A DNA stretch of 64,000 bases, taken from Nitrosospira multiformis (lineage in GTDB: Bacteria; Pseudomonadota; Gammaproteobacteria; Burkholderiales; Nitrosomonadaceae). The stretch lies in contig NZ_QAOK01000001.1 in NCBI RefSeq assembly GCF_003050865.1, forward strand, positions 124,001 through 188,000. The letters run 5' to 3'. Below, in pieces: positions 9,524-17,497 of this stretch. The notes beneath the pieces were generated by a model. It was given only the letters and a program-made list of their open reading frames with translations. It made no database searches and had not been told where the DNA came from. The first letter of the stretch is position 1. Each line of letters starts with the position of its first letter. The position numbers were made by a program, and so were the translations under genes.

Positions 9524-10291
9524 ATGAAAACAATTGCTGTTATACCGGCCCGTATGGGTTCGTCCCGTTTTCCAGGAAAACCCATTGCGAATCTGCTGGG
9601 CCGAACCATGCTCGAGCATGTGTATAAACGTGTCGCCTTGAGCAAGGCGCTTGATGCAACCTATATAGCCACCTGCGATGAAGAAATACGACGCGCCGCA
9701 GAGAATTTCGGTGCGCCGGTGATTATGACCGCAGATACTCACGAACGTGCGAGCGACCGGGTGGCCGAGGCGGTGGCAGAAACCGATGCTGAACTTATCG
9801 TCATGGTACAGGGCGATGAACCGATGACTCACCCGGAGATGATCGATGCAGCCGTGGAACCATTCCGGCATGATCCGGAACTGGGTTGCGTGAATCTCAT
9901 GCGGAGCATCGATAATAAAGGGGACTTCTACGACTTCAATACAATCAAGGTTGTTACAGACCAGCGTGGGGACGCACTCTTCATGTCACGCCAGCCGATT
10001 CCGACTGTGCCGGCGTCCGCCCTGTCCGCCGGCTCTGATTTTCCACATACTCTGGCCTTCAAACAGGTGTGCATCATTCCTTTCCGCCGTAAAACGTTGC
10101 TCGAATTCTCCAGGCTGCCATCCACGCCGCTCGAGAAGCTTGAATCGGTCGACATGCTGCGGCTATTGGAGCACGGTTATCGTGTAAAAATGGTGGAAAC
10201 CCGGTTCAATACCCAGGCTGTCGATACTCAGGCCGACCTGGAGCGTGTAGCCAGACTGATGGAGAAAGACCCGTTACTCGCATCATACTGA
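9524..10291 (+). CDS. kdsB: 3-deoxy-manno-octulosonate cytidylyltransferase
   Basis: Activates Kdo with CTP to CMP-Kdo for LPS inner core or Kdo-containing capsule. 255 residues, normal for KdsB. Motifs: IPARMGSSRFPGKPI at the N-terminus (nucleotide binding), DTHERASDRVAEA, VQGDEP, and FNTQAVDTQADLERV near the end. In many Proteobacteria the LPS kdsB sits beside lpxK. Here it sits in a polysaccharide cluster, so it may be an additional KpsU-like copy. It is followed by the aldolase operon after 50 bp. Confidence 0.95.
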   Translation: MKTIAVIPARMGSSRFPGKPIANLLGRTMLEHVYKRVALSKALDATYIATCDEEIRRAAENFGAPVIMTADTHERASDRVAEAVAETDAELIVMVQGDEPMTHPEMIDAAVEPFRHDPELGCVNLMRSIDNKGDFYDFNTIKVVTDQRGDALFMSRQPIPTVPASALSAGSDFPHTLAFKQVCIIPFRRKTLLEFSRLPSTPLEKLESVDMLRLLEHGYRVKMVETRFNTQAVDTQADLERVARLMEKDPLLASY

Positions 10292-10341
10292 TGCGGACTC
10301 TATAATTCTCTCGGACGCAATTCATTTCTCAAGGTTCATAC

Positions 10342-11103
10342 GTGCAATTAAAAGCAAAACTGGCCCGCAACGCTTTGACCATCGGCTCCTGGATCACCTT
10401 GGGACATCCTTCCATCGCCGATATCATGGCTGCGGCGGGATTTGACTGGCTAGTGCTGGATACGGAACACAGCGTTCTGGAACTGAGCGAAGTTCAGATG
10501 CTGATCCAGGTGCTCGACAGCCGTGCATGTCCCGCCATCGTGCGGCTGACGTCGAATCATCCTGACCAGATCAAGCGGATCATGGATGCAGGGGCGACAG
10601 GCGTAATGGTGCCCATGATCAAAACGGCGGCGGATGCCGAAGCGGCCGTAAACGCAGTATATTACCCTCCACGTGGACAACGGGGGGTCGGGCTTGCACG
10701 CGCCCAAGGGTATGGCGCGCGGTTTCAGCAATATCGCCACTGGCTGGAAGAAAATGCAGTCATCATTGCCATGATCGAGCATATCGATGCGGTCGATGCC
10801 ATCGATTCGATTCTTTCCGTTCCGGGAATCGATGCTTATATCATAGGTCCCTACGATCTTTCGGGATCACTCGGCCGTCCCGGAGAACTCGATGATCCGG
10901 AAGTCCAGGCTGCGATAGAACGGGTAAAAGATGCCGGGCGACGCGCGGGCAAGGCAGGTGGGATTCATGTAGTTGAACCGAATCTAGAACAGTTACGCCG
11001 CAATATCGACGCGGGTTTCAGTTTTCTTGGCTATGGCCTGGATATCCGCATTCTCGATACCGTCTGCCGCAGTCATTTGCAAAACGTCAGGGAAGGCCTA
11101 TGA
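10342..11103 (+). CDS. HpcH/HpaI family class II aldolase
   Basis: 253 residues from a GTG start at 10342. Family hallmarks: the catalytic/metal site LVLDTEHSVL (Glu42, His43), metal-binding Glu in IEHIDAVDAID and Asp in IGPYDLSGSLG. These enzymes condense or cleave pyruvate (or a 2-oxoacid) with an aldehyde, giving 4-hydroxy-2-oxo acids. The neighbours are a 2-hydroxyacid dehydrogenase (4-nt overlap), an SDR, a HAD phosphatase and a nucleotidyltransferase. That argues for biosynthesis of a glycan building block rather than aromatic catabolism. The substrate cannot be told from sequence. Confidence 0.85.
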   Translation: MQLKAKLARNALTIGSWITLGHPSIADIMAAAGFDWLVLDTEHSVLELSEVQMLIQVLDSRACPAIVRLTSNHPDQIKRIMDAGATGVMVPMIKTAADAEAAVNAVYYPPRGQRGVGLARAQGYGARFQQYRHWLEENAVIIAMIEHIDAVDAIDSILSVPGIDAYIIGPYDLSGSLGRPGELDDPEVQAAIERVKDAGRRAGKAGGIHVVEPNLEQLRRNIDAGFSFLGYGLDIRILDTVCRSHLQNVREGL

Positions 11104-12047
11104 ACAAACTTGCGATCTCTACCTCGTCATTCGATGTCACCCATAATACTGCGCTCCGGCCTTTACAGGAGAAAGGCATACACATTGCCGAAAACAGTCA
11201 TAAGCGGAAACTTACCGAGGATGAGGTTATCGCCCTGCTGGGCGAAGATACGGTGGGGATGATCGCAGGCGTGGAACCTCTCACAGAGCGGGTTTTCTCC
11301 TGTGCGAGGAGCCTGAAAGTCGTATCGCGCTGCGGCAGCGGCCTCGACAGCGTCGATCTTGGCGCAGCGAAGCGGTACGGAATCAAGGTGTTGAATACGC
11401 CTGAAGCTCCCGCCCAGGCGGTTGCCGAACTCTCGCTGGCCCTTATAATGGCAGCATTGAGGAAGGTATGCCAGACAGATAAACTGGTTCATGCGGGGCA
11501 GTGGCCCAGGGCCCAGGGAGGTCTGCTGGCTGCCCAAAAGGTGGGAATTGTGGGACTCGGGCGGGTGGGATCACGTGTAGCCCGGCTGTGCCGTGCGTTT
11601 GAAGCGCAGGTGGTGGCGCACGATACTTATGTCAAGGAAGTGCCTGCGGGAATGGAAGGCGTGAAACTGGCACCCTTTGAAACCTTGATAGCCGAAGCTG
11701 ATATTATCAGCCTGCACCTGACCTACGACGCGGACACTCATCATCTGTTGAATGAAAAAGCATTTGCGCGGATGAAGCCTGGCGCGATCGTCGTCAATAC
11801 GGCCCGAGGTGGTCTGATAGATGAAGCAGCGCTGGCCGACGCCCTGAACAGCGGACGGCTTGGGGGAGCGGCAATGGACGTTTTCGAGCAGGAACCATAT
11901 CATGGCCCGTTACTGCAATGCGATAACGCAATTCTGACGTCCCATATCGGCTCTCTTGCAAAAGAATCGCGGCAGCGCATGGAACTGGAAGCCGCGGAAA
12001 ATCTGGTGCGGGGATTGATCGAAGCGGGTGTGGTGGAAAAAGGTTAA
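11100..12047 (+). CDS. D-2-hydroxyacid dehydrogenase (SerA-like)
   Basis: 315-residue NAD-dependent dehydrogenase without an ACT domain. Rossmann loop VGIVGLGRVGSRVARL; catalytic Arg in NTARGGLIDE, Glu in DVFEQEP and His in TSHIGS. It resembles D-3-phosphoglycerate dehydrogenase and glyoxylate/hydroxypyruvate reductases. It overlaps the aldolase gene by 4 nt (ATGA), so they are translationally coupled and the substrate may be the aldolase product or precursor. It is probably not the housekeeping serA, because it is short and embedded in this operon. Confidence 0.85.
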   Translation: MNKLAISTSSFDVTHNTALRPLQEKGIHIAENSHKRKLTEDEVIALLGEDTVGMIAGVEPLTERVFSCARSLKVVSRCGSGLDSVDLGAAKRYGIKVLNTPEAPAQAVAELSLALIMAALRKVCQTDKLVHAGQWPRAQGGLLAAQKVGIVGLGRVGSRVARLCRAFEAQVVAHDTYVKEVPAGMEGVKLAPFETLIAEADIISLHLTYDADTHHLLNEKAFARMKPGAIVVNTARGGLIDEAALADALNSGRLGGAAMDVFEQEPYHGPLLQCDNAILTSHIGSLAKESRQRMELEAAENLVRGLIEAGVVEKG

Positions 12048-12055
12048 AACAGCAG

Positions 12056-12985
12056 ATGTCCAGCGAGATTGCCATTGTCTATGGCGCCAGTGGTTTTCTG
12101 GGTAGCCATGTCGCCGACGCGCTCTCTGTCTCGGGCTATCGGGTGCGCCTGTTCGACCGTTCTCCATCGCCCTACCAGCGCGCGGATCAGGAGATGATCA
12201 TTGGCGACATCATGGATCTTGAGCAGGTGAAGGAAGCGGCTCACGGCGCCGACGTGGTCTACAATTTTGCCGCCATTGCAGATATCGACGAAGCGCAGGA
12301 AAAACCCATCGCTACCGCGACCATCAATGTGCTGGGTAACATGCATACCCTGGAAGCAGCGCGTCTTGCCGGCGCCCGGCGCTTCGTCTTCGCAAGCACG
12401 ATTTATGTCTACTCCGAGTCAGGTTCCTTTTACCGCGCCAGCAAGCAGGCAGCGGAACGTTTCATCGAAACCTACCACGAACGTTATGGCCTGGAGTATA
12501 GTATTTTGCGCTATGGATCGCTCTACGGCCGACGCGCCGATGCGAGAAACGGCATCTACCGGATGCTGTACGAAGCGCTGGAACGGCACTCGATTACTTA
12601 TCACGGCAGCGGGGAAGCAATCCGGGAGTACATTCATGTGGAAGACGCGGCACGCATGAGCGTGCAGGTGCTGGCACCGGAGTTCGCGAATCGCCATCTG
12701 ATCCTGACCGGGCAAGAGCGGCTGCACATCAAGGATGTGATGACGATGATCTCGGAAATCATGCCCTGGAAAATCGACCTGCGTTTCGACGAAGCACGGG
12801 CGGGACATCATTACGAAGTAACACCTTATGCATACCAGCCGCGTATCGGCCGCAAGCTGGTGCTGAACGAGCATGTCGATCTGGGGCAGGGACTGCTGGA
12901 TTGTCTTCAGGATATTCACCAGAGCATGCATCGTTCGGATGAAGATGAGGAAGTCATACCTTTGGCCTCGGATAATAAGGCATGA
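12056..12985 (+). CDS. NAD-dependent epimerase/dehydratase (extended SDR)
   Basis: 309 residues. N-terminal dinucleotide loop YGASGFLGSHVADAL, then VYNFAAIADI and the catalytic Tyr-x-x-x-Lys in FYRASKQAAERF, then RYGSLYGRRAD and YIHVEDAARM, typical of nucleotide-sugar epimerases/dehydratases. It presumably modifies an activated sugar or sugar-acid made in this operon. 8 nt after the dehydrogenase, 4-nt overlap with the HAD gene. Confidence 0.85.
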   Translation: MSSEIAIVYGASGFLGSHVADALSVSGYRVRLFDRSPSPYQRADQEMIIGDIMDLEQVKEAAHGADVVYNFAAIADIDEAQEKPIATATINVLGNMHTLEAARLAGARRFVFASTIYVYSESGSFYRASKQAAERFIETYHERYGLEYSILRYGSLYGRRADARNGIYRMLYEALERHSITYHGSGEAIREYIHVEDAARMSVQVLAPEFANRHLILTGQERLHIKDVMTMISEIMPWKIDLRFDEARAGHHYEVTPYAYQPRIGRKLVLNEHVDLGQGLLDCLQDIHQSMHRSDEDEEVIPLASDNKA

Positions 12986-13623
12986 AGACTACTGCATGGC
13001 AAGCGATCATCTTCGACTTCGATGGGGTCGTGGTCGAATCAGGGGAGATCAAGACACAGGCGTTTGCCAATCTCTACCGGGAATATGGCGAAGTGGTAAT
13101 GGCCGAAGTTGCGAAGTATCATGTCCTGAATGGCGGCATGTCGCGTTATCAGAAATTTCGTTACTTTCAGGAAGCGCTGCTGGAAAAATCTCCGCTTACC
13201 ACGGAGGAGGAGCGGCAACTCGATCAGCGCTTCTCCGAACTGGTGGTCGAAGCTGTGATTGCCAGCGCCCCAGTTCCGGGCGCAGCGGAACTGATCCAGC
13301 GTGAAGCTGGACGCATTCCCTTGTTTGTTGCATCCGGTACGCCGGAAACTGAACTGAATACGATCGTTGTTCGCCGCGGTCTGGGATCTTATTTTACTGC
13401 TGTGCGTGGTTCACCCACTCCCAAGCAGAAGCTGATCGCGGATATCCTGACCACCCATCGCCTTCTGCCGGAACGCGTGCTGATGATCGGAGACGCCTTG
13501 ATCGATTATCAGAGCGCCATGGTCAACAATGTCGCGTTTATAGGCCGCGTACGTCCTGGCGATCAAAATCCTTTTCCAGCCCATGTAGATGTACTACCCG
13601 ACCTGAGTCCATTACTCCTTTGA
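12982..13623 (+). CDS. HAD hydrolase (beta-phosphoglucomutase-like)
   Basis: 213 residues. HAD motif I FDFDGVVVES (Asp nucleophile and Asp acid/base), motif II VASGTP, motif III Lys in PKQKLI, motif IV MIGDALIDYQSA. The helical cap sits between motif I and II, as in the phosphoglycolate phosphatase / beta-PGM group. It is probably a phosphatase or phosphomutase acting before the nucleotidyl transfer by the next gene. It overlaps the SDR gene by 4 nt. Confidence 0.85.
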   Translation: MKTTAWQAIIFDFDGVVVESGEIKTQAFANLYREYGEVVMAEVAKYHVLNGGMSRYQKFRYFQEALLEKSPLTTEEERQLDQRFSELVVEAVIASAPVPGAAELIQREAGRIPLFVASGTPETELNTIVVRRGLGSYFTAVRGSPTPKQKLIADILTTHRLLPERVLMIGDALIDYQSAMVNNVAFIGRVRPGDQNPFPAHVDVLPDLSPLLL

Positions 13624-13753
13624 ACATAGCCTCATGGACAGCGCCCTGCCGCATGCTCTACTCACTCCAGCCAAGCGGCCGGATAACAAAGCCGGGAATG
13701 CTTTAAAGATATAACCTTCAAGCGCTTGTTCCATTTCGGGAATTGATTGCAAT

Positions 13754-14527
13754 ATGGCGGGTAGCGAAAAACCTCCTGTTAAGGCGATTATTCTGAGCGC
13801 CGGCCAGGGACACCGGCTGGGTCCGCTGACAACCAGTATTCCCAAATGCCTGTTGCCGATTTCAGGCAAGTCGATCATCGAATGGCAGATCAATGCTCTG
13901 CTGTCAACGGGAATCAATCAGGTGACAGTGGTCACCGGTTTCCAATCCTGCCTGATTGAAACTTTGCTGCAGCAGCGTTATGGAAACGGAAGAATCGAGA
14001 CCGTTTTCAACCCCTTTTTCAGTATTACGGATAACCTGGTAAGTTGCTGGATCGCACGTGCGGTCATGGACCGCGATTTTCTGCTTCTGAATGGGGATAC
14101 GCTGTTTGAGGAGGTTTTACTGGCGAGAGTGCTGAGCTCTGATCCAGCGCCTGTTACGCTCAGTGTAGACCAAAAGCCTGTCTATGATGCGGATGACATG
14201 AAAGTTCAACTGGATGAAAACGGATGGGTCAGACATGTCAGCAAAACCTTGCCGACAGGTCAGATCGATGCCGAATCTGTCGGCCTTGTTCTTTTCAGGG
14301 AATGCGGGCCGCTGCTTTTTCGCGACGCCCTAGAGGAAGCGCTGCGACACCAGGGCGGACTCAAAGCCTGGTACCTCTCCATAATAGAGAACCTCGCCAA
14401 CAGACAACTGGTAAAAGCGTGTTTTGTACCGGAAAGCTCCTGGTGTGAAATTGATTTTCCCGCTGATCTGATAAAGGCAGAAGACCTCTTCGGCGAGAAG
14501 AGGTTGAGCAGAAGCGTAACCATGTAG
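13754..14527 (+). CDS. Sugar/choline-type nucleotidyltransferase
   Basis: 257 residues with the NTP-transferase loop LSAGQGHRLGPLTTSIPK (PKCLLPI), acidic metal site LLNGDTLFEE, and EIDFPADLIKAE at the end. It resembles LicC/glucose-1-phosphate cytidylyl- or thymidylyltransferases. It likely activates the product of the upstream operon with CTP or another NTP. It begins 130 bp after the HAD gene, so it may have its own promoter. The ATP-grasp relic follows on the opposite strand, stop to stop with 2 bp between. Confidence 0.82.
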   Translation: MAGSEKPPVKAIILSAGQGHRLGPLTTSIPKCLLPISGKSIIEWQINALLSTGINQVTVVTGFQSCLIETLLQQRYGNGRIETVFNPFFSITDNLVSCWIARAVMDRDFLLLNGDTLFEEVLLARVLSSDPAPVTLSVDQKPVYDADDMKVQLDENGWVRHVSKTLPTGQIDAESVGLVLFRECGPLLFRDALEEALRHQGGLKAWYLSIIENLANRQLVKACFVPESSWCEIDFPADLIKAEDLFGEKRLSRSVTM

Positions 14528-14529
14528 CG

Positions 14530-15220
14530 CTAGGCGGCAGACCTATTGTATTTAGTCTCGACAGTTCGTCTGAGATTGAATGCCAGAAGTTTTCCCAGCC
14601 GCTGCTCGCCAACCGGGCCTCCTTCCATCTCCGGCAGTTCGGGGACATTCCAATCCACTGCGGTGACCTTCCCCCCAATGATCTTGAAGAAGGCAGGGGC
14701 TGTCATGATTCCATGCTCACGGCAGCGAGCCATGAAGCGCGATTTGTCGGAAATGCAGGCGTGCTTCGTTCGGCTGGAAGAGGGAGACCGCCATTGTAAT
14801 CACGCAGGAAGCGATAAAGTCCGGCCTTCGTTTCGAGGCGATTCAGGTACTCTCCGGCGTGCCGCTTCTTGTCATCGTCATGCAATTCGAAGATGTAGTA
14901 CCATGGAGACAGGATTGCAAAGCGGAGTGCAAGCTCGATCTGCTCGCGAATGTGCCGGATGATACCCTTTCCTGTGCGCCTTTTTATGGGAGGCCCGTTG
15001 AGCGTGGTGAAAACGGCGGTCACAGCCATGATGACGAACGGGCACGGCTGGCAAAACTGCCCATATCACGGCCCTGTCGCGTAATCTGATCTCGCGCCAG
15101 ATCTCGAGCTGGAAGCAGCGGTGGATAAACGTCGCTGCGGAGTTATCGTCTTCACGCAAGCGGGCAAAGATCCACATGGCACCGCTCAAGTCCCGTGTGA
15201 TCCTGTCGATACCCGGTCAT
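14530..15220 (-). pseudogene. Broken copy of the sugar-transfer ATP-grasp gene
   Basis: Three frames on the minus strand match, in order, the intact 434-residue protein encoded at 20940-22244. They are IDRIT..LSGAMW and DDNSAATFIHRCFQ (about 15205-15060), then TGKGIIRHIREQIELALRF and WYYIFELHDDDKKRHA (about 15000-14800), then TAPAFFKIIGGK and GKLLAFNLRRTVE to a TAG at 14530. The ATG at 15220 is out of frame with the conserved start. At least two further frameshifts follow, and about 200 codons (intact residues about 201-406, the ATP-grasp catalytic core) are deleted. It can no longer make a working enzyme. Confidence 0.85.
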
Positions 15221-15799
15221 TCACAATCTTCATGATCCTTCGGCTTCATTGCAGAGATGGAAAAAATGGCAATAGCGTGTATTTCGAGTCCCGTCTACAT
15301 ATCGAAGAACCTGGAGCGAGTCGCCAGATCAGATGGATCCTCGAAAGCCATACCTGAGGGTAATCAAACTTCAAATCAATAGATTAACAGCGTTTTGTCA
15401 TATCGAGGCGAATTTTTTCACTAGGTAGCAGAAGTTTATGTACGCCAGCGCACATAATCGAAACTGTTTTTCCATGACCATCCATGACCATGAGTGCCAA
15501 TTGTCGGAATATGACCAGTGCGACAGAAAGGGTCCGCAAAGACAGCAGGAAATATGAGCCTGCCGTCTTGAAGATGTCGCCTTGCTCTCCATGTCTCAGT
15601 GCCTTAACGTCTGTCGCTGCAGTTCATGCATCTCAACCTGCAAAAGGCACACTGGCGACTGCAGGGATTTATTCATGACTTCATGCTATTCTGGAAACTT
15701 TACCGGAGCCGCCGTTGGGGTTGATCCTCATAGGTAGGGTCGATTCCGCATATCCACATATCGGGCCTCGCCAGCAAAATATCCTTAAAAAACTTCTAA
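15221..15799. other. Long non-coding stretch after the ATP-grasp relic
   Basis: About 580 bp with no gene that I can support. It has a short tandem repeat CCATGACCAT (two copies near 15472-15491), and small open frames without family resemblance or ribosome sites. It presumably contains the promoter of the HIT gene and decayed sequence from the relic side. Confidence 0.5.
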
Positions 15800-16261
15800 A
15801 TGATCAGCGTTCCACCCTCCGGTACGGCAATCCTGAATCCCACGATGCGGAAATTTGGCGCACCGGAGACAATCATTCATCAATTTCAGTATTGGATCGT
15901 CATGCTGCGTCCGATCCAGTTGACATTGGGTTCTCTCGTTCTTGCTGCACATGAGCCAGTCCGCTCCTTCTCCCACCTTGGTCAGGAAAGCTTTACCGAG
16001 CTTCACAAGGTAACGGGTCAGTTGGAATCGGCTTTGGCTAAGGCATTCAACTACGACAAGCTCAACTACCTGATGCTGATGATGGTCGACCCGGATGTGC
16101 ATTTTCATGTCGTTCCGCGATATGTGGAAAGCCGCTATTTCAACGGCCTGGAATTCATCGATGCCGGCTGGCCGGGTCCGGCCGACTTCAACAAGGCTAC
16201 AAAGACAGACGCTGACACCAATCGGCTGATAAGGGAGCACCTCATCTCCTGTTGGCCGTGA
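15800..16261 (+). CDS. HIT family protein with variant triad
   Basis: 153 residues (138 if the internal ATG at 15845, MRKFGAPETI, is used; similarity to HIT proteins starts there and neither start has a clear ribosome site). HIT proteins are nucleotide hydrolases/transferases that act through a histidine. The signature here reads DVHFHVVPRY: the first His of the H-x-H-x-H triad is Asp, while the middle (nucleophile) and third His are kept. It may hydrolyse or transfer NMP from a nucleotide-activated compound of the polysaccharide cluster. Confidence 0.75.
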   Translation: MISVPPSGTAILNPTMRKFGAPETIIHQFQYWIVMLRPIQLTLGSLVLAAHEPVRSFSHLGQESFTELHKVTGQLESALAKAFNYDKLNYLMLMMVDPDVHFHVVPRYVESRYFNGLEFIDAGWPGPADFNKATKTDADTNRLIREHLISCWP

Positions 16262-16519
16262 TAATGTACGCCTCTTCAGAAACCCTGGGAAATTCGGCTA
16301 TCGCCGCATTCCCCGCTCCCGATCAGATATCCGTTCCGCCACCGGTTATTGGCACCTGCCCTCGTCGTGAACTCGGGTAGTTTTTTTCCGGTATTTTGTC
16401 TATGTTGTACATATCATCTACATTTCGAAGCGAATGACACGTCCCTGCAAAAGAGATGCTCTTCCCGCCGAGCGTAGCCGTGTCGAACCCATTCCCTAAT
16501 CGAGAAGCAAACCCCATAT

Positions 16520-17233
16520 ATGACACAACTCGTTCTGCTGCGACATGGAGAAAGTGTCTCGAACCGCGACGGATGCTTTACCGGGTGGGGTGATGCCCCA
16601 TTGACGCCCCGAGGCGAACGGGAGGCGGAGCGGGCGGGTGATCTTTTGAAAAAGTCAGGGCACAAGTTCGATATCTGCTTCACCTCCGAGCTCAGCCGCG
16701 CGAGTGACACGCTCCGCATCGTGCTATCGGTCATGGGGCAGGATGAACCGGTGGTGCAACGGAGTTGGCGCTTGAATGAACGTCACTACGGGGCTCTGGA
16801 AGGAATCAATCGCTGGGAGGCAATCAGAAAATACGGCTTTTGCCCTATTCTCAGTTCGCAATGCCGTTTTGATGCGCCTCCACCTCCACTTGATCCCACC
16901 GATATCCGCTTTCCCGGAAACCAGCCGTGCTATGCAACCATCGATACCAGGGAACTGCCGCTTGGCGAGAGCATGCAGCAAGCCCTCACGCGAATGCTGC
17001 CTTACTGGCAGCAAACAATCGTGCCGGAAATCCAACTCGGCAAGCGGGTGGTCATTGTCGCCCACAAGCATATCCTGCGGGCGCTGATGATGCAGTTGGA
17101 TGGCTTATCCATTATTCAGCTTATAAAACTGTCAGTTGCCAGGGGCCGCCCACTGATCTATGAGCTTGACGATAACCTGCATCCCATCCGGCATTACTAC
17201 GCAGACACCGGATTGACCGGTCATACAGGTTGA
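16520..17233 (+). CDS. Phosphoglycerate mutase-like histidine phosphatase
   Basis: 237 residues, similar to 2,3-bisphosphoglycerate-dependent phosphoglycerate mutase (GpmA). The phospho-His is in [13 protein letters not shown] with [10 protein letters not shown], followed by [10 protein letters not shown] and [12 protein letters not shown]. The second His lies in [13 protein letters not shown] where GpmA normally has AHGNSLRAL. The middle ([12 protein letters not shown]) also departs from GpmA (NKAE...YG). It could be a divergent mutase or a sugar-phosphate phosphatase recruited to this locus. The glycolytic role is less certain than the fold. Confidence 0.75.
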   Translation: MTQLVLLRHGESVSNRDGCFTGWGDAPLTPRGEREAERAGDLLKKSGHKFDICFTSELSRASDTLRIVLSVMGQDEPVVQRSWRLNERHYGALEGINRWEAIRKYGFCPILSSQCRFDAPPPPLDPTDIRFPGNQPCYATIDTRELPLGESMQQALTRMLPYWQQTIVPEIQLGKRVVIVAHKHILRALMMQLDGLSIIQLIKLSVARGRPLIYELDDNLHPIRHYYADTGLTGHTG

Positions 17234-17497
17234 GTGTTGAACAGAAGACGCAGGCGATATCCCGATGCCGGAATCATAGCTGGATCAGACGCTCCAGCGC
17301 TCTCTCCTTTGCCGGAAATACCAGCCCGGCAAACCCAGGTTTTCGGGTAGTCGCCGAGTAATGAACTTGTGCTGCAAAATGTGGGGAAGTGCAGATGGAT
17401 TCCAGGAATTATCTGCGAGCAGGATGCATACAACCAGCAGAAGCGAAAAAAGCAAGACAGAGAGAACTTGATATGGTTTCCACAGGAGCAGGAAAAA

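Noticed and set aside
15472-15491. Tandem CCATGACCAT as a possible CRISPR or attachment repeat
   Set aside because: Only two short copies with no spacers and no mobile-element genes nearby.
15484-15678. Small frame in the stretch before the HIT gene
   Set aside because: No ribosome site, no similarity; judged non-coding.
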